Shown here: one piece after another, positions 31,850 to 43,920 of the stretch
Numbering within the stretch: position 1 is the first letter of the stretch
How the letters are laid out: each line of letters opens with the position of its first letter
Notes under the pieces: generated by a model
Told to the model about the DNA's origin: nothing
Database searches by the model: none
Seen by the model: the letters and a program-made list of their open reading frames with translations, nothing else
Program-made: the position numbers and the translations under genes
NCBI GenBank assembly: GCA_025506515.1
Contig: JACCIX010000984.1
Location: forward strand, 1 to 64,000
DNA length: 64,000 nt
Direction of reading: 5' to 3'
Origin: Flaveria trinervia
Lineage: Eukaryota > Streptophyta > Magnoliopsida > Asterales > Asteraceae

Positions 31850-33087
31850 GGCTCACAAAACTCGATATTCCATTCTCCTAGGTGCCAGGAAAATGTATCA
31901 GGATCTGAAGAAAGATTACCGGTGGCCGGGATTGAAGCGAACGTGGCTAAGTACATGAGCAAGTGCCTGACTTGTCTCCAAGTGAAGGTAGAGCACCAAA
32001 AGCCATATGGGAAGATCCAGCCTTTGTATATCCTTGAATAGAAATGAGAACACATCACAATGGACTTCATCATGAAGCTATCTTGCATGGCGAGAGGAAA
32101 TGACACAATCTGGATGATTTTTAACCGTTTAACAAAGAGCGCCCATTTCCTACCAATTCGTGAGACGCTTTCCTCTAAGAGGTTGGTGGAAATGTTTATC
32201 ATGGAGATCGTGACTCGTCATGGCGTGCCGGGGTCCATCGTGTCAGATAGAGACACATGGTTTACGTCCAAGTTCTGGAAGAGGTTTCATGACTCAATGG
32301 GTACTAGACTACATATTAGTACGGCTTACCACCCCCAGACGGATGGTTAGTTAGAAAGAACGATTCAAAATTAGAAGACATGCTACGAGCATGTGTAATC
32401 GATTTTGGAGGAAGTTAGGATGAGCATTTACCATTGGCAGAATTCTCATATAATAATAGTTACCATGCCAGCATTGGTATTCCACCTTATGAGATGTTAT
32501 ACGGTAGGAAGTGCAAAACACTCGTGTGTTGGGGTGACATTGGGCAAAAGGAATTAGGAAGTCTTAAAGTGATTGAGGTCACAACCGAGAAGTTAGATAA
32601 GATTAAGGCATTTATGAAAGCCGCAAAGGATCGCCAGAAGTCTTATGCTGATAAGAGGCGTAGACCGATAGAGTTTGAGGTTGGTGACAAGGTTATGCTC
32701 AAAGTATCTCCCTGGAAAGGGATCATCAGGTTTTGAAAACAAGGAAAATTAAGCCCAAGGTTCATAGGGTCGTTCCGTATTGTCGCGAGGGTAGGGGAAG
32801 TGGCCTACAGATTAGAACTACCCCACGAGTTGAGTGGAATTCACCCTACGTTCCATGTATCTCATCTTAGGAAATGTCTAGCAAACAATGATGCAGTTGT
32901 ACCACTAAAAGACATAGAAGTCGATGAATGACTGAACTATGTAGAGCAGCCGGTGGCCATCCTTGATTGGAAAGAGAAGCACTTACGGAATAAAGTGGTT
33001 CTGCTAGTAAGAGTACAATGGAGACACGGAAAAGGATCAAAATCTACGTGGGAGACCGAGGAGCAGATGAGGAAATTTTATCCTTAA
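31850..33087 (+). pseudogene. Gypsy E integrase with chromodomain-like C-terminus
   Basis: The zinc region KYMSKCLTCLQVKVEHQKPYG lies at 31950-32015. The core 32060-32350 has ITMDFIMKL, IVSDRDTWFTSKFW and AYHPQTDG followed by a stop where Gln is usual, then LERT. The C-terminal part 32434-32736 has AEFSYNNSYHASIG and PYEMLYGRKC. A frameshift follows, then GSFRIVARVGEVAYRLELP and HPTFHVSHLRKCL. The last block is YVEQPVAILDWKEKHLRNK...WETEEQMRKFYP, ending at 33087, the usual position of a chromodomain in plant chromoviruses. Confidence 0.86.
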
Positions 33088-33129
33088 TTGTTTGATGACT
33101 AACAGGTTTCAAGGATGAAACCTAAATAA

Positions 33130-33141
33130 GTGGGGGAGACT
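33130..33141 (+). other. Polypurine tract of element E
   Basis: GTGGGGGAGACT lies directly before the 3' LTR start TGTAACACC. Confidence 0.88.
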
Positions 33142-33918
33142 TGTAACACCCCGAAAAGTCGAAACAAGCCATCGAGGATAATGGGCTTAATTAGTGGGTA
33201 TTAATAAAGGAACGAAATAGGTTATGGACTAAATTAGGCTTATGTGCAAGAGCCTAAGTGATTAAGAGCCCATAATCAGCCATTTTTACCCACCTAACCA
33301 GCCACCATCTCCCTCATTTGGAACCCTAGCCTCCCAAATTCATAGAGAGAGAAAGTAAAGAGAGAAAGTGAAGAAAAATCAATATTTGTAGCTTCAAAGG
33401 TTAAGAGATTGAAGATCTGGGTGTTGGAGCATCAAACCATAAGGAAGGAGCAACAAATCCAGGTAAGAATCGGCGTTTAAACCCTTCTATAGATCAAACT
33501 AGGATTCTAGGGTTTTGGGTTTTGAAAAGTTGCAAAGAATCGCATAAAGGTCACATTTTTACGTATGAAAACATGAAAAAGCTTAGATATAGCCTCATGG
33601 ATGATAAACTAAGAGATTGGACGTAAAAAGTTGCAATTTTTGGTTAAAACAAGCTGGTTTGTAATTTTTATGCCATCTGCGAAACTGTCTGTGCATCCAG
33701 CGAAATTGCATATTCAAGCTACGAAACTATGGGTTTTCAGTGAAACTATAGTTTCGCAGATAATTTTGCAGCCATGGAATTCCAAGGAAAGTTGGGCGAA
33801 ACTACTATGCAAAACTAGCAGTGAAATTGTCAGCAAAACTGGTAGCGAAACTGTCAGCGAAACTGGCAGTGAAACTGTTAGCGAAACTATCAGCGAAACT
33901 GCCAGCGAAATTGCTTAA
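33142..33918 (+). repeat. 3' LTR of element E, truncated
   Basis: It matches the first 45 percent of the 5' LTR, up to and including the minisatellite (33825-33905). It then stops matching within a few bases at about 33918, where unrelated sequence leads into the repeated Gypsy C gag segment. Confidence 0.87.
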
Positions 33919-33945
33919 CTAGAAGACCCCTAATTATCCTCCTCC

Positions 33946-35030
33946 ATTTTTCCAGTTCCTCCTCAGGTTCTTATTCCATTTCTTCCTCTGGTTCCTCCTC
34001 TTATACCTCCTCGTGCTCTTCCATCGCAACCTCCTAAGGCTCAAGTTGGTTTTCCAGCTCATGTATATGTACTATATCCTTATGAAGCTCATCATGTGTC
34101 GTATTCAGTGTTGTTGGGTATTCTACTTTGAAGAAATTGAAGATTTCCAATAATTATTGAATGTAAAGACTTGGAGAACAAAAGCAACAAAAGTATTAGT
34201 CTAAGGTTTATTTTGTAAATATTGTAAATGCTAGACTAGTATAAATAGCAACATATATCACTATTGTAAATGGTGAATGGTTCACCACCAAGTGTGGGAA
34301 TTAGTTCCATCACCAACAACATCATATCATCATTCTTCATGGATGATGATTTCATCATCAAATCAATAAACAACAAGCATTAAAAACTTTTGTGTTCATC
34401 ATGTATTTTAGCATCGAATCATCAAGTTTTGTTATTATCAATTTTAATCCTAAGATCCAAGCTCAACGATCCCGTTCAAATCAGGAACACATAATTGGTA
34501 TCAGAGCCGGAGTTGATGGATTCATATTGATTTTGATGAGATTTCATGGTTAGATTGCTAAAATTATAGAAGATTTGAAGAAAACTTGGAGAAAAGGTTA
34601 GTGTGTTCTACATGAGAAATCCAATGATTTGGATTCATCAACATAATGCTACAATATCAATTTCATCAACAATTCAACAATCAATTCAACAATACAAGAT
34701 CCGATGCGGACCTTGCAAGAAATCGAAATTTGGAGGCTGCAATGTGCTTCGCGAATATGGGGCTACCGCGATATGATTCACGATGGTTGAGGGCTGCCGA
34801 ATAGGGTTGCGGTCGAATGGAAGGGGCTGCCGTAGGTGGCTTTTCTCAGTGGATTAGGGTTGTGACAAAAACAAAATGGGCTATGAGCTTGGGTTTGTTA
34901 CTTAAGCTTCATCATTAAACAAAAACAACTTTCGATTGTCTTGGAATTAGACATGGGCTCAAGTATTGAAGATTGGGCTTGCGATTAGTAAAAACAAAAT
35001 GGACTTATGATTGTGACCGGGCTGCGACCA
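33946..35030. repeat. Second copy of the 25.49-26.53 kb block
   Basis: A near-identical repeat of the block that precedes E: Gypsy C gag end, element D 5' LTR (34112-34491), its PBS (34496-34507) and D internal sequence up to the E insertion site with GACCA (35026-35030). The offset to copy 1 is about 8.45 kb. Small differences include about 60 extra bases near 34815-34880. Confidence 0.88.
34112..34491 (+). repeat. 5' LTR of element D, copy 2
   Basis: A 380-bp LTR with TATA box, near-identical to 25659-26043. Confidence 0.88.
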
Positions 35031-36572
35031 TGTAACACCCCAAAAGTCAAAATGAGTCATCGAGGATAATGGGCTTAATTAGTGGGTATTTATAAAGAAA
35101 GGAAATGGGTTATAGGCTAAATTAGGCTTATGGGCAAGAGCCTAAGTGATTAAGGGCCCATAATCAGCCTTTTTACCCACCTAACCAGCCACCATCTCCT
35201 CATTTGAAACCCTAGCCTCTCAAATTTGTAGAGAGAGAAAGTAGAGAGAGAAAGTGAAGAAAAATCGATATTTGTAGCTTCAAAGGTTAAGGGATTGAAG
35301 ATCTGGGTGTTGGAGCATCAAACCATAAGGAAGGACCAATGAATCCAGGTGAGAATCGGCCTTTAAACCCTTCTATAGATCAAACCCGGATTCTAAGGTT
35401 TTGGGTTTTGAAAAGTTACAAAGAATCGCATAAAGGTCACATTTTTTGCATATAAAACATGTAAAAAGCTTAGATATAGGCTCATGGATGATAAACTAAG
35501 AGATTGGATGTAAAAAGTTGCAATTTTTGGTTAAAACAGGCTGGTTCGTAATTTTTATGCCACCTGGAAACTGTCTGTGCATCCGGCGAAATTGCATATT
35601 CAAGCTACGAAACTGTGGGTTTTCTGTGAAACTATTGTTTCGCAGATAATTTCGCAGCAATGGAATTCCAGGAAAGTTGGGCCAAACTGCCATGTGAAAC
35701 TGTCAGCGAAACTGTCAGCGAAACTATCAGCAAGGGGCTGCTGCCCCTAGGACCCCGCTGTTAGGGACTGCCGCCCCCAAACCCTCGTTGTCCTGCGGAG
35801 GGTCAGTTATGTTTTATGATAACTAGTACTTGGCATGCTGTGTACTTAATAAGTTAAGTATTATATATTAAAGTGGAAGATGATATTTATGAAAAGTGAA
35901 ACTTAATAAATGTTACCCCCGGGGCCTTTTGATGACGAAAGTCTTGCAAGCACTATGATTGACTTCACTTACGTGAGTCTGATATGGGTCGATTGATCCG
36001 TATTCATGAGCGGGCTATGTGCCCTACAGTGTGGATCAACTGTCGGGGGTTAGCTACCATGATGATGTGTACCGACAGGGATTGACATTCGTTGTCAATC
36101 AACATGGAGTTCTTGCTTTGTGTCATCTCGTTTATGATGAAGTAAAAGATATGAAAGAATGAAAGATAATGAACATGCTTATTAAGACGCAAATGTTATG
36201 TATTATGATGTATGTGTGGTCATTATATGAAGGATAAAATTCATATATTTTTATTTACCTAAACTAGAACTCACTCAGCAAAACTGACTTTTATGCCTAA
36301 TAGTTGGTAGGTAAATGCTGAGGTTGAGGATGGCACCAAGGAGCTACTTGGAGAACATTGGATGGCATACCTGGTTACGAAATCTTTTATTGTAATTTAA
36401 GAAAAAGTGCAATGTTTAATTTACAAATGGAGGACAAATGTATGAGTACAATATGATTTCCAAGTTTTAAATGAATGTCTAATTATTTCCGCTATGTTGT
36501 TTTGTTATTAAAATGATTTTATGCTATGATTAACCAACTGTGAAGCTTCCCGGAACGGGTCCTTACAGACCA
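35026..36572 (+). mobile_element. Solo LTR of element E with GACCA duplication
   Basis: The LTR at 35031-36567 (1537 bp, TGTAACACCCC to GGGTCCTTACA) has the same insertion point as full-length E and is flanked by GACCA on both sides. It therefore arose by recombination between the two LTRs of E. Relative to the 5' LTR it lacks about 190 bases right after the minisatellite (junction near 35733) and has about 38 bases near 35920 that the 5' LTR lacks. Confidence 0.92.
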
Positions 36573-36768
36573 TCAATCACAAAAACACAAGTCCTCAGGT
36601 TTGTGTGTTTGACTCAGGTTACAAAACAAAAACAAAAATTGGTTGTTCTAAAGTTTTGAAGATCTTGCTTCCGCAACAACAACAAAACTCTCGACTTTGA
36701 ACAACTATTCAACAAAAACAAGATCAAACTTTATTTCACATGAGTAATCTACAATTTAGGGGGAATAT
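36573..36768 (+). mobile_element. 3' internal end of element D with polypurine tract
   Basis: About 180 non-coding bases continue D after the solo LTR and end in a tract TTTAGGGGGAATAT (36755-36768) directly before the 3' LTR. Confidence 0.78.
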
Positions 36769-37153
36769 TGTTAGGTTTTCTACCTTTGAAGAAATTGAAG
36801 ATTTTTAATAATTATTGAATGTGAAGACTTGAAGAACAAAAGCAACAAAAGTATTAGTCTAAGATTTATTTTGTAAATATTATAAATGATAAACTAGTAT
36901 AAATAGTAACATATATCACTATTGTAAAGGGTGAATGGTTCACCACCAAGTGTGGGAATTAGTTCCATCACCAACAACATCATATCATCATTCTTCATGG
37001 ATGATGAATTCATCATCAAATCAATAAACAACAAGCATTAAACACTTTTGTATTCATCATTATTGTATTTTAGCATCGAATCATCAAGTTTTGTTATTAT
37101 CAATTTGAATCCTAAGATCCAAGCTCAACGATCCCGTTCAAATCGGAAACACA
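36769..37153 (+). repeat. 3' LTR of element D (385 bp)
   Basis: It runs from TGTTAGGTTTTCTACC to GGAAACACA, homologous to both 5' copies. Five bases (CAATG) separate it from the LTR of element F. Confidence 0.87.
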
Positions 37154-37158
37154 CAATG

Positions 37159-38035
37159 TGTGAATCCAAGGATCGCAATCAGGAATTATCAGTGTTAATT
37201 TTCAAACAAGTCAATGTTTGCGGAATCAACATTAACTTTGTTTAATTGTTTTAAATAAATTCAATATGATTAATGATTGATACGAACACAATAATAGGAA
37301 CACAATTAATAATCAAACAAAATATTTAAATCAAATGTATTTTATTAAAACATGATAATGATTACAGATGAATAAACATTGAAAGAAATAAAATTGTTTG
37401 AATGTATTGATGTTGATGTGACGGCTGCTAGGGTTAGTGTTTGTATGATTTGATGTTTGGTTTTTTGTGATCGTGTGTGTTCTGGCCGTCGTCCTTTTTT
37501 CTTTGATATTAAACCTAGGATCCATATTTATTGGAATGTGTGTTTCAGTTAAGGAACACCAGATCTCTTTGGATTTGCACAACTATCTTATTAACGTGTT
37601 GACTTGTTGACTTGTAACACTTGTATTATTAAATACAAGTGTTTGGACTCTGCAGGAATATGGTCTTCCATAGAAGTTTGTTCTTCCGAAGGTATCTTGA
37701 TCTTCCGAAGCTATCTCGTTCATCCACAGGAGTCTTCACTTGAACTCCATTTGATTATTCATCTGCATATGATCTCCGGATGTTTATTACTTGTAAGAAA
37801 CATAGCTACGGAACAATTAGTTCATCCGTAGATGTTTCTTACACTTAGTCAGTTTTAGTAATTGACCAAGTATTATGTTTGTACCTGCAATCATACACAG
37901 ATCAATATACATATGGGTTAACCTATATATAATGCATACGACATAATAATGAATTACAATTATTCATTACAAATATTGATTAAAGTTCTAATCCTATACA
38001 AAATGATCTAGACCTATAGTTCCTAAATCTAAAAA
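37159..38035 (-). repeat. 3' LTR of element F (about 877 bp)
   Basis: It begins TGTGAATCCAAGG like the 5' LTR. The inner end is set by the polypurine tract; the terminal bases there are A-rich, not a clear CA, so the end is approximate. Motif copies CTTCCGAAGG and TCATCCGTAG lie at 37665-37840. Confidence 0.85.
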
Positions 38036-38049
38036 TACTCCCCCTTAGG
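38036..38049 (-). other. Polypurine tract of element F
   Basis: TACTCCCCCTTAGG on the plus strand, the same core as in element B. Confidence 0.85.
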
Positions 38050-38050
38050 C

Positions 38051-40035
38051 TTAGACACTTGTAATCGGCTCTTCAAAACTAAAGTTCTTCAATCTTGACA
38101 CCATCTTCTTGTTAAAGTATGATACTACATCCTTTTGATCTTCATACTTGTACTTGATCTCCATTATGCATATCCTTTGTAAAGTCTCAAAGTTCAGACC
38201 CAAAGTGTCTTCTTCTATTGTGAGAGTTTCCATAACACTTTGATTATTAACAAGTTCAAGCTCATCTTGTTCTAACATCCTCAGTTATGACACTTCCTTG
38301 ATGTTAGCTCCTTTCAGCAATCCAGCTTCATGTCTTCTTCTCTTATATGCCTTTGCATGCAATTTATCAATTACTTGAATCATGTGCACATGCAGGCATA
38401 GATCATGTTGAGCTCTTCCATCAGTCAGCTTTGGAAAGAATTTGTCATGCAAATATGAAGTGTAGCTGGGGTGGAGTAGTTTGATTTCCATTGGGTCAAA
38501 GAGTCTGATACTTTTAGCTTTCTTTGATTCTTCATTCCTTAACAGCACCATTTCTTTAGTTCTCTCAACATATCCCCATTCAGTTATGGGAAATATATAT
38601 TGAGTACCTTCTATATGCTTGATTGTGGTTGTCGTTTTGTTTGAATATCCAACTCTTCTGAGGAATTCATTATCAATTAATGTAGAGGAGTTTGATTTTG
38701 ATCTTCTTTTGCTTCTTCTCTTATGCTCATCATCTTCTCTTCTAGCTTCTTTTAGAACGTCATCCTTGAATTTTGTTTTTAACTTTCCAACAGCTATGGA
38801 GAAATCTCTTCCTCTTGGGCTTACTATATAGTTTCAGATGATTAGGCTCTAAAGATCACGTATATCAGCATCAGGAAGCAGTAATACAAATTCAATAAAA
38901 TGATAGTATTCAACTCTCCCAGATATCCTCTTGATTAAAGCACAATCCCACTCTGGATCAAATTTCCAGGCCATAATCCTGTTTTCCTTAGCAGAAGTGG
39001 GAGTTGTAATATGATCAAACAACTGGATTAGAGAAGATTTTCTTTCAGTAATCTCTCTCATAGTTATGCCCACTGGCCACACTTTTCCAGGGATAACAGC
39101 TCTTAGCTCTCTAATTAGATTTTCTTTCCCTTCGTGTTGATCTTTAGGTTTAACACTTATAGGATTAGCAGGGAGTTTGCTTTGTTGCTCATATGAAGGA
39201 TTTGGAGCTTCTGTCTGAATCTTACTCCAGTGTCAAGCTCAACATCCATGACATGGTTCATCATTCTTCTCAACTCACCAACTGTTCTTCATTTAAGCTC
39301 ATGTGCCTTGTAGTTATGACCCTATAACCAACAGACCATATTGTACTTGTTGAGCTTTGTTGTGTCATAGTGGCCTTGATCTTTCTTGATTTTCTGAATG
39401 GCTTGAAATGTTGTGAATGCTTCATAATCACAATTAGGAATCATAAATCTAGCCACCTCAAACTCTTTCAGCACATCTTTCATCTCACACATGTTCATCC
39501 TTTCCACCATGTCATACGGAAAGCCTGATTTATAAGAGACATAAACATTGAGGATTCTGGCCTTTCTTCAAGTATGTCTCTAGTGGTCAGTCGGTTATCA
39601 ACCTTTTCTTCTTTCTGATCTTTGGCAGATTCATCCTTTGTGAGCTCATTCCATTCATCATCACTTACTGTTTCAGCAAGAGACATAGGCTTTAAGGATG
39701 AAGATTCAACAGGTTTTGACCTTTTGGGAGAATCTTGTATTTCAATCACTTCCTTCTTCAGAAAACCCAAGTACTTCCTTTTTCTTCTGTATTGAATGAT
39801 TTGCATTGTGGTCTTAGAAGCTTCTTTTGTTTGATTTGTTGTAGAAGCAACATTTGATTCCAGCAAACAAATTTTCATTTTCAGCTCCTCAAGCTCTTCT
39901 TCTTTTCTTTTCAACACAACTGATTGAGTAGAGAGAGAGTCGGTTATTTGATCAATTTTTAGCATGAGCTTTTCTTTTTCATCCCTCTCATACTTTACAG
40001 ATTCTTTAAGCTCAGATTATTGTTGAAGAAGAGCA
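38051..40035 (-). pseudogene. Extra ORF of element F, middle and C-terminal parts
   Basis: Pieces right to left: a coiled-coil-like segment LEELKMKICLLESNVAST with a following basic RRKRKYLGFLKKEVIE patch (39495-39965); a segment with RFMIPNCDYEAFTTFQAI (39322-39510); MWPVGITMREITERKSS and KFDPEWDCALIKRISGRVEYYH (38849-39082); a basic KRRSKRRSKSNSS patch (about 38690-38720); IRLFDPMEIKLLHPSY (38285-38551); and a last piece ending next to the polypurine tract (38051-38278). The layout matches the extra ORF of B, with a FDPM-type motif in both. Multiple frameshifts are present. Insertion H separates it from the N-terminal part. Confidence 0.68.
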
Positions 40036-42462
40036 TCAATTGTAACATCTGCCCATTTTGGAAAATAGAAACCCACACCCGAATCCGTTTGGGTCAATTT
40101 TGGAAAATCAAATACATTAGTTAGAAATTTGTTTTATTTTAATCCTTCAAAAACAATAATAATACTATTTGTTCAACTTCCATTTATTAAATCAATTCAT
40201 GGTAATTTCAATTCATGGTAATTTCATGATTTATAGAATGAAATTTTATAAATTCATGAGGTTTATTTGTCATTTATGAGTTTTAATTATAAAACTAAAA
40301 TAAAGGATTAAAATAAAAAGATTATTATTTTTACAAATATGTAAGGTCTATAAAAGGTTATTAATATTTATAAGATTTTAAATATTCAATTGAAATAAAT
40401 AATCAAATTACAAGTTCTTATTAGATTTATAAAGTGTACAAAGATTTAATAAAAAAGAAGTTGTTAAATTAAAATTAAAGTGTTAATAAATTTAAAGTTT
40501 AAATTATAATTATTCTTTTATTTATTTAAATTATTTATTTTTATATTTATTTCAAATTCCAATCATAACCCCCTTTTAAAAGACTTATAACTCACTATTA
40601 ACATCATTCATAACCTACTCCTAACCTCAACTATAAAAGCAAGCCTTAGGCCTCACTTTTCATTTGCTCATTCTCTAAAAATCTCACTCTCATATCTTTC
40701 TTTCATCTATTGGTTATGATCAATTTGAAGAATTTTATTTTACAAGAAATTTCAAGAATTCTTAATACTAAGATAATCTTTAATTGCTTTTATATTATAC
40801 ATTTCAATCATCCTAACATCCAATTGCTCTCATGACTTTATGTTCTTACTATTATTCTTTCTTCTACCAAAACTCTTTTTATTTTAATAATTATGATTTT
40901 ATAATTAAAATTTTAATAATCAGTAACCTTATAAAGATCACTAACATTCTTAAATTAAGCTAACAACACACTACCATAAACAAAGAATCTCATTTGCATA
41001 TGGACGGCTATGCCGTCGCATTCGGTTATTCCACAAGATTATTATTCTAAATGATGGCTAAACCAAAGTCTTAGAATATTTTTATAACTCAAATGAAGAC
41101 TAATATACCATATATTGACATAATAAAATGTTCTAACCCGTTTCATGCTTTAACGATTTTAAAAGTGCACATAAGTGCCTTACTACAATTCTGGCAAAAT
41201 ATAATCTTACTTCAAATGACTATAACTTGATCATAACAAACTAAATTTGAGTAAACTCAGAATCCAATGTTATGTTCATTGAATTAATTTTTCAACGACA
41301 GTTTATACGTTTTCAAACTCAATCGGATGACTCAACAATAGCCTTCACAAGATAAGTGCGCATTTCAGAACCTTCTGTCTTGTGCTGCTTGTTTGACCAA
41401 TTTAAAGATCTTTTCATAAAATTGTTTCTGAATGAAAGTTGTCCAGGAGACTTATAACTAGCCAAGTATAAATTTTTATAATTTTATAAAACTGTTTTCT
41501 ATTTTTAAAACCTGTTCAAACACATACCAAACATTCTGTCCAGAATCTAAAATTGATGCAATAATCTTTTTTCAATCTACCTTTCGCTTTTTAGAATTTT
41601 CTAAACGTCCTAACTTCTTGTAATGAATTCCAACCTCAAGTTATTGTTTTTTTATCATTTAGGACATCACCTTTGACTCTTGACATCCAAGCTTTCTTAT
41701 GTACTCTACAAACATTACTATACTTGTGAATCTTCCATGTGAGTTTCCTTACCCCCTTTTTATATTATTTCACACTATTTTAGGGTGAAACATGTTACCT
41801 TATCAACATACACTTGTAAACGAACTTGTAAATGCACTTGCAATTCATACTTTTATTTTTCATGGTTATTTGTGTTATTGTACGTCTTATATGAGATACA
41901 TATTTTGTTTACAATCATTAACTATTGCTAGCCTGGCGACGTCTTAGATCTTTGGGCCTGACAAAACCTATTTGGTGCTAAAGCCGATTTATTGCCAGCT
42001 CCTAACGACGTATGACTTGTTCATCATGGGAACCAAGTACACTTAGCCAATATTATAAACTTGTAATCAAGTCGAGGTTTGGTTGTAACTATATATATTC
42101 TATAAACTTGCTAACTCATAACCATTGACATGAATTGCTACTTGTAAATCTTTTTATATATATGTACGTTTAACCCATAGGAACTCACCAACTTTCAAAG
42201 TTGACCCTTTATTTTTAACACGTTTCATGTTTGATACTTGAGGAACTCTTCTTGCTCATATAGGACTTGGACTTAGATAACTTAAACATCTTATGTTGTT
42301 GGATATATTTTTGTGTATTGTAATGACTTAACTAACTTGTATTGTTTAATGAAAAATGGTATTTATTATTATTCCAACTAATTTAGTTCCATGTGCTATG
42401 AACAATCGTTTCACATTCGTCTGCCCCGATGATTCCGCCATCGGTCTGGGTGTGACATTAAT
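40036..42462 (-). mobile_element. Solo Gypsy LTR H inside the extra ORF of F
   Basis: The LTR at 40041-42457 (2417 bp) reads TGTAACATCTG to GGGTGTGACA on the plus strand. Read on the minus strand it starts TGTCACACCCAGACC, the usual Gypsy LTR start. Flanks are TCAAT (40036-40040) and TTAAT (42458-42462), a duplication with one C-to-T difference. No internal region is present. Its right 750 bases resemble the LTR at 4091-5828. Confidence 0.8.
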
Positions 42463-43920
42463 CACTTCATTATTGCATTGAGTATCTTCTCTTAGTCTTT
42501 TGATTCTTGCTTCTAGCTGCATCAGCTAATCATCCTTATCTTTTATTATCCCTTTCAGCTCTTGAATTCTTTGCTTTCTATAGTTAGACTTGACAACAAG
42601 CTTGTTGTATTCAGCAACCATATAGCTTTTGCTCACTGGGATATCATTATCACTAAGATCATTTTCATTGTAAGCAATTACATCCACATAGTTGGCTTCT
42701 TCTTCTTCTTTCTTATGTTGAGTAGCACTCTCAATCTCATTCACATCTTCAGCTGCTACACTAGCTGAGCTTGAACTTGACTCTATTGCTTGCTCTGCTT
42801 GCTCTTGATGTGGTTCTTGTTGTTGATGGACAACGACTGGAGAGGCTGGTTCAGTGTTATTTGAATGGACAAGGGATTCAGTCTTGGTTAGAGACAATTG
42901 AACAGTACTTGCTTATGAGGGTAAAATTGTCTCCCCCTATGTAAAAGCTCTCAGTGGATTGCTATTCTATGATTGGAGAATGACTTGATGAAAGAGAGTG
43001 AATAGGAGAGATTGGTTGAGTGTCTTGACTATCTGGTGATTGTGGTTGGGATGATTAAGGTTGTTGGTGAATGGGTGATTGGTGAGGTGAGGTGAGACTT
43101 CCTCAGTGTTAGCAGGTGAACTTCTTTGCTGGTCCTCCCATACCAGTTCTTGTGGAATGTTGGCATTAGCATCCACCACATAAGCAAACATTGGTATGTC
43201 TTCTCCTTGATATTTCCCACTAATCTTGTTTAGTATAGATCTCCCAAGGTATGCTTGAACAAAAACATCACCATCTATAGCAATCCCAGGCAAATCAGCA
43301 TTGATGATCAGTTGCAGAAACCTTGGAAACATGTACATCTTGTCAGCCTTTTGCACTTTGATGTGGTCATATAGACAACTGAAGATGTACTTGGAATAGT
43401 TGTATGTTCTTCCCTCAAAGATACCAATGATTCCCGAAGAAATGTGCCTTGAAAATCTATCAAGTCTAGATTTCCTGTTAGAGATGCACTTAAGATAAGT
43501 GTTACAGAGGAATCTGTATGGCTTGCACAGTCTTCCTTTCTTGATCTCTCCCTTCTCGAAGTCACCATTATATCCCATTAGATTGAATACTATCTCTATG
43601 TATTCATTTTCAAACACATCAGGGTGTCTTGCTTCTAGTCTCCCAACTCTAGAACCCTCCTTATTGTCTGTTCATTCATCCTCAGTCTTTGATTCTTCAT
43701 TTCCCCCATGATAACTTCTCTATCTTCTTCTATTCCTGAGGAGTTCCAGAAGTCAGTAATGTGCGATTGATGTATCACCTGCTCCGCTGACAAGGCATAA
43801 AACAGCCTCGATCGTCTTCGATAGCGTATAATGTCTTGATATCCTTCTGAAACAGGATCTTCATGGCTTAAGAAAGCACACCATTGTGCTCTCTCGCAAA
43901 TCGATTAGCCATCTGTTCAT
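42463..43920 (-). pseudogene. Extra ORF of element F, N-terminal domain
   Basis: A start near 43915 (MANRFAREHNGVL) is followed after frame changes by ITDFWNSSGIEED, EQTIRRVLELGD (about 43640-43800) and an open piece 42967-43617. That piece has YIEIVFNLMGYNGDF, LCNTYLKCISNRKSRLDRFS, YNYSKYIFSCLYDHIKV and YMFPRFLQLIINADL. A Ser/Glu-rich segment with coiled-coil character (42526-42897) follows. The RRVLELGD and PRFLQLII blocks are the points shared with B and G. Confidence 0.77.

Larger units (their letters stand above)
26532..33918 (+). mobile_element. Ty3/Gypsy element E, 3' LTR truncated
   Basis: A plus-strand element with a 5' LTR 26532-28215, PBS, gag, protease, RT, RNase H, integrase with chromodomain-like end, polypurine tract and a 3' LTR starting at 33142. 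The 3' LTR is cut at about 33918. GACCA precedes the 5' LTR (26527-26531). Because of the truncation its partner is seen only at the solo LTR copy (36568-36572). The order RT, RNase H, integrase makes it Gypsy; the C-terminal chromodomain suggests a chromovirus lineage. Confidence 0.88.

Noticed and set aside
37604..37831. Plus-strand frame inside the F LTR
   Set aside because: It lies within the LTR, is antisense to the element and has no recognisable domain.
38619..38831. Hydrophobic plus-strand frame that could be a membrane protein
   Set aside because: It is antisense to a Ser/Lys/Arg-rich part of the F extra ORF; the Leu run is the complement of that composition.
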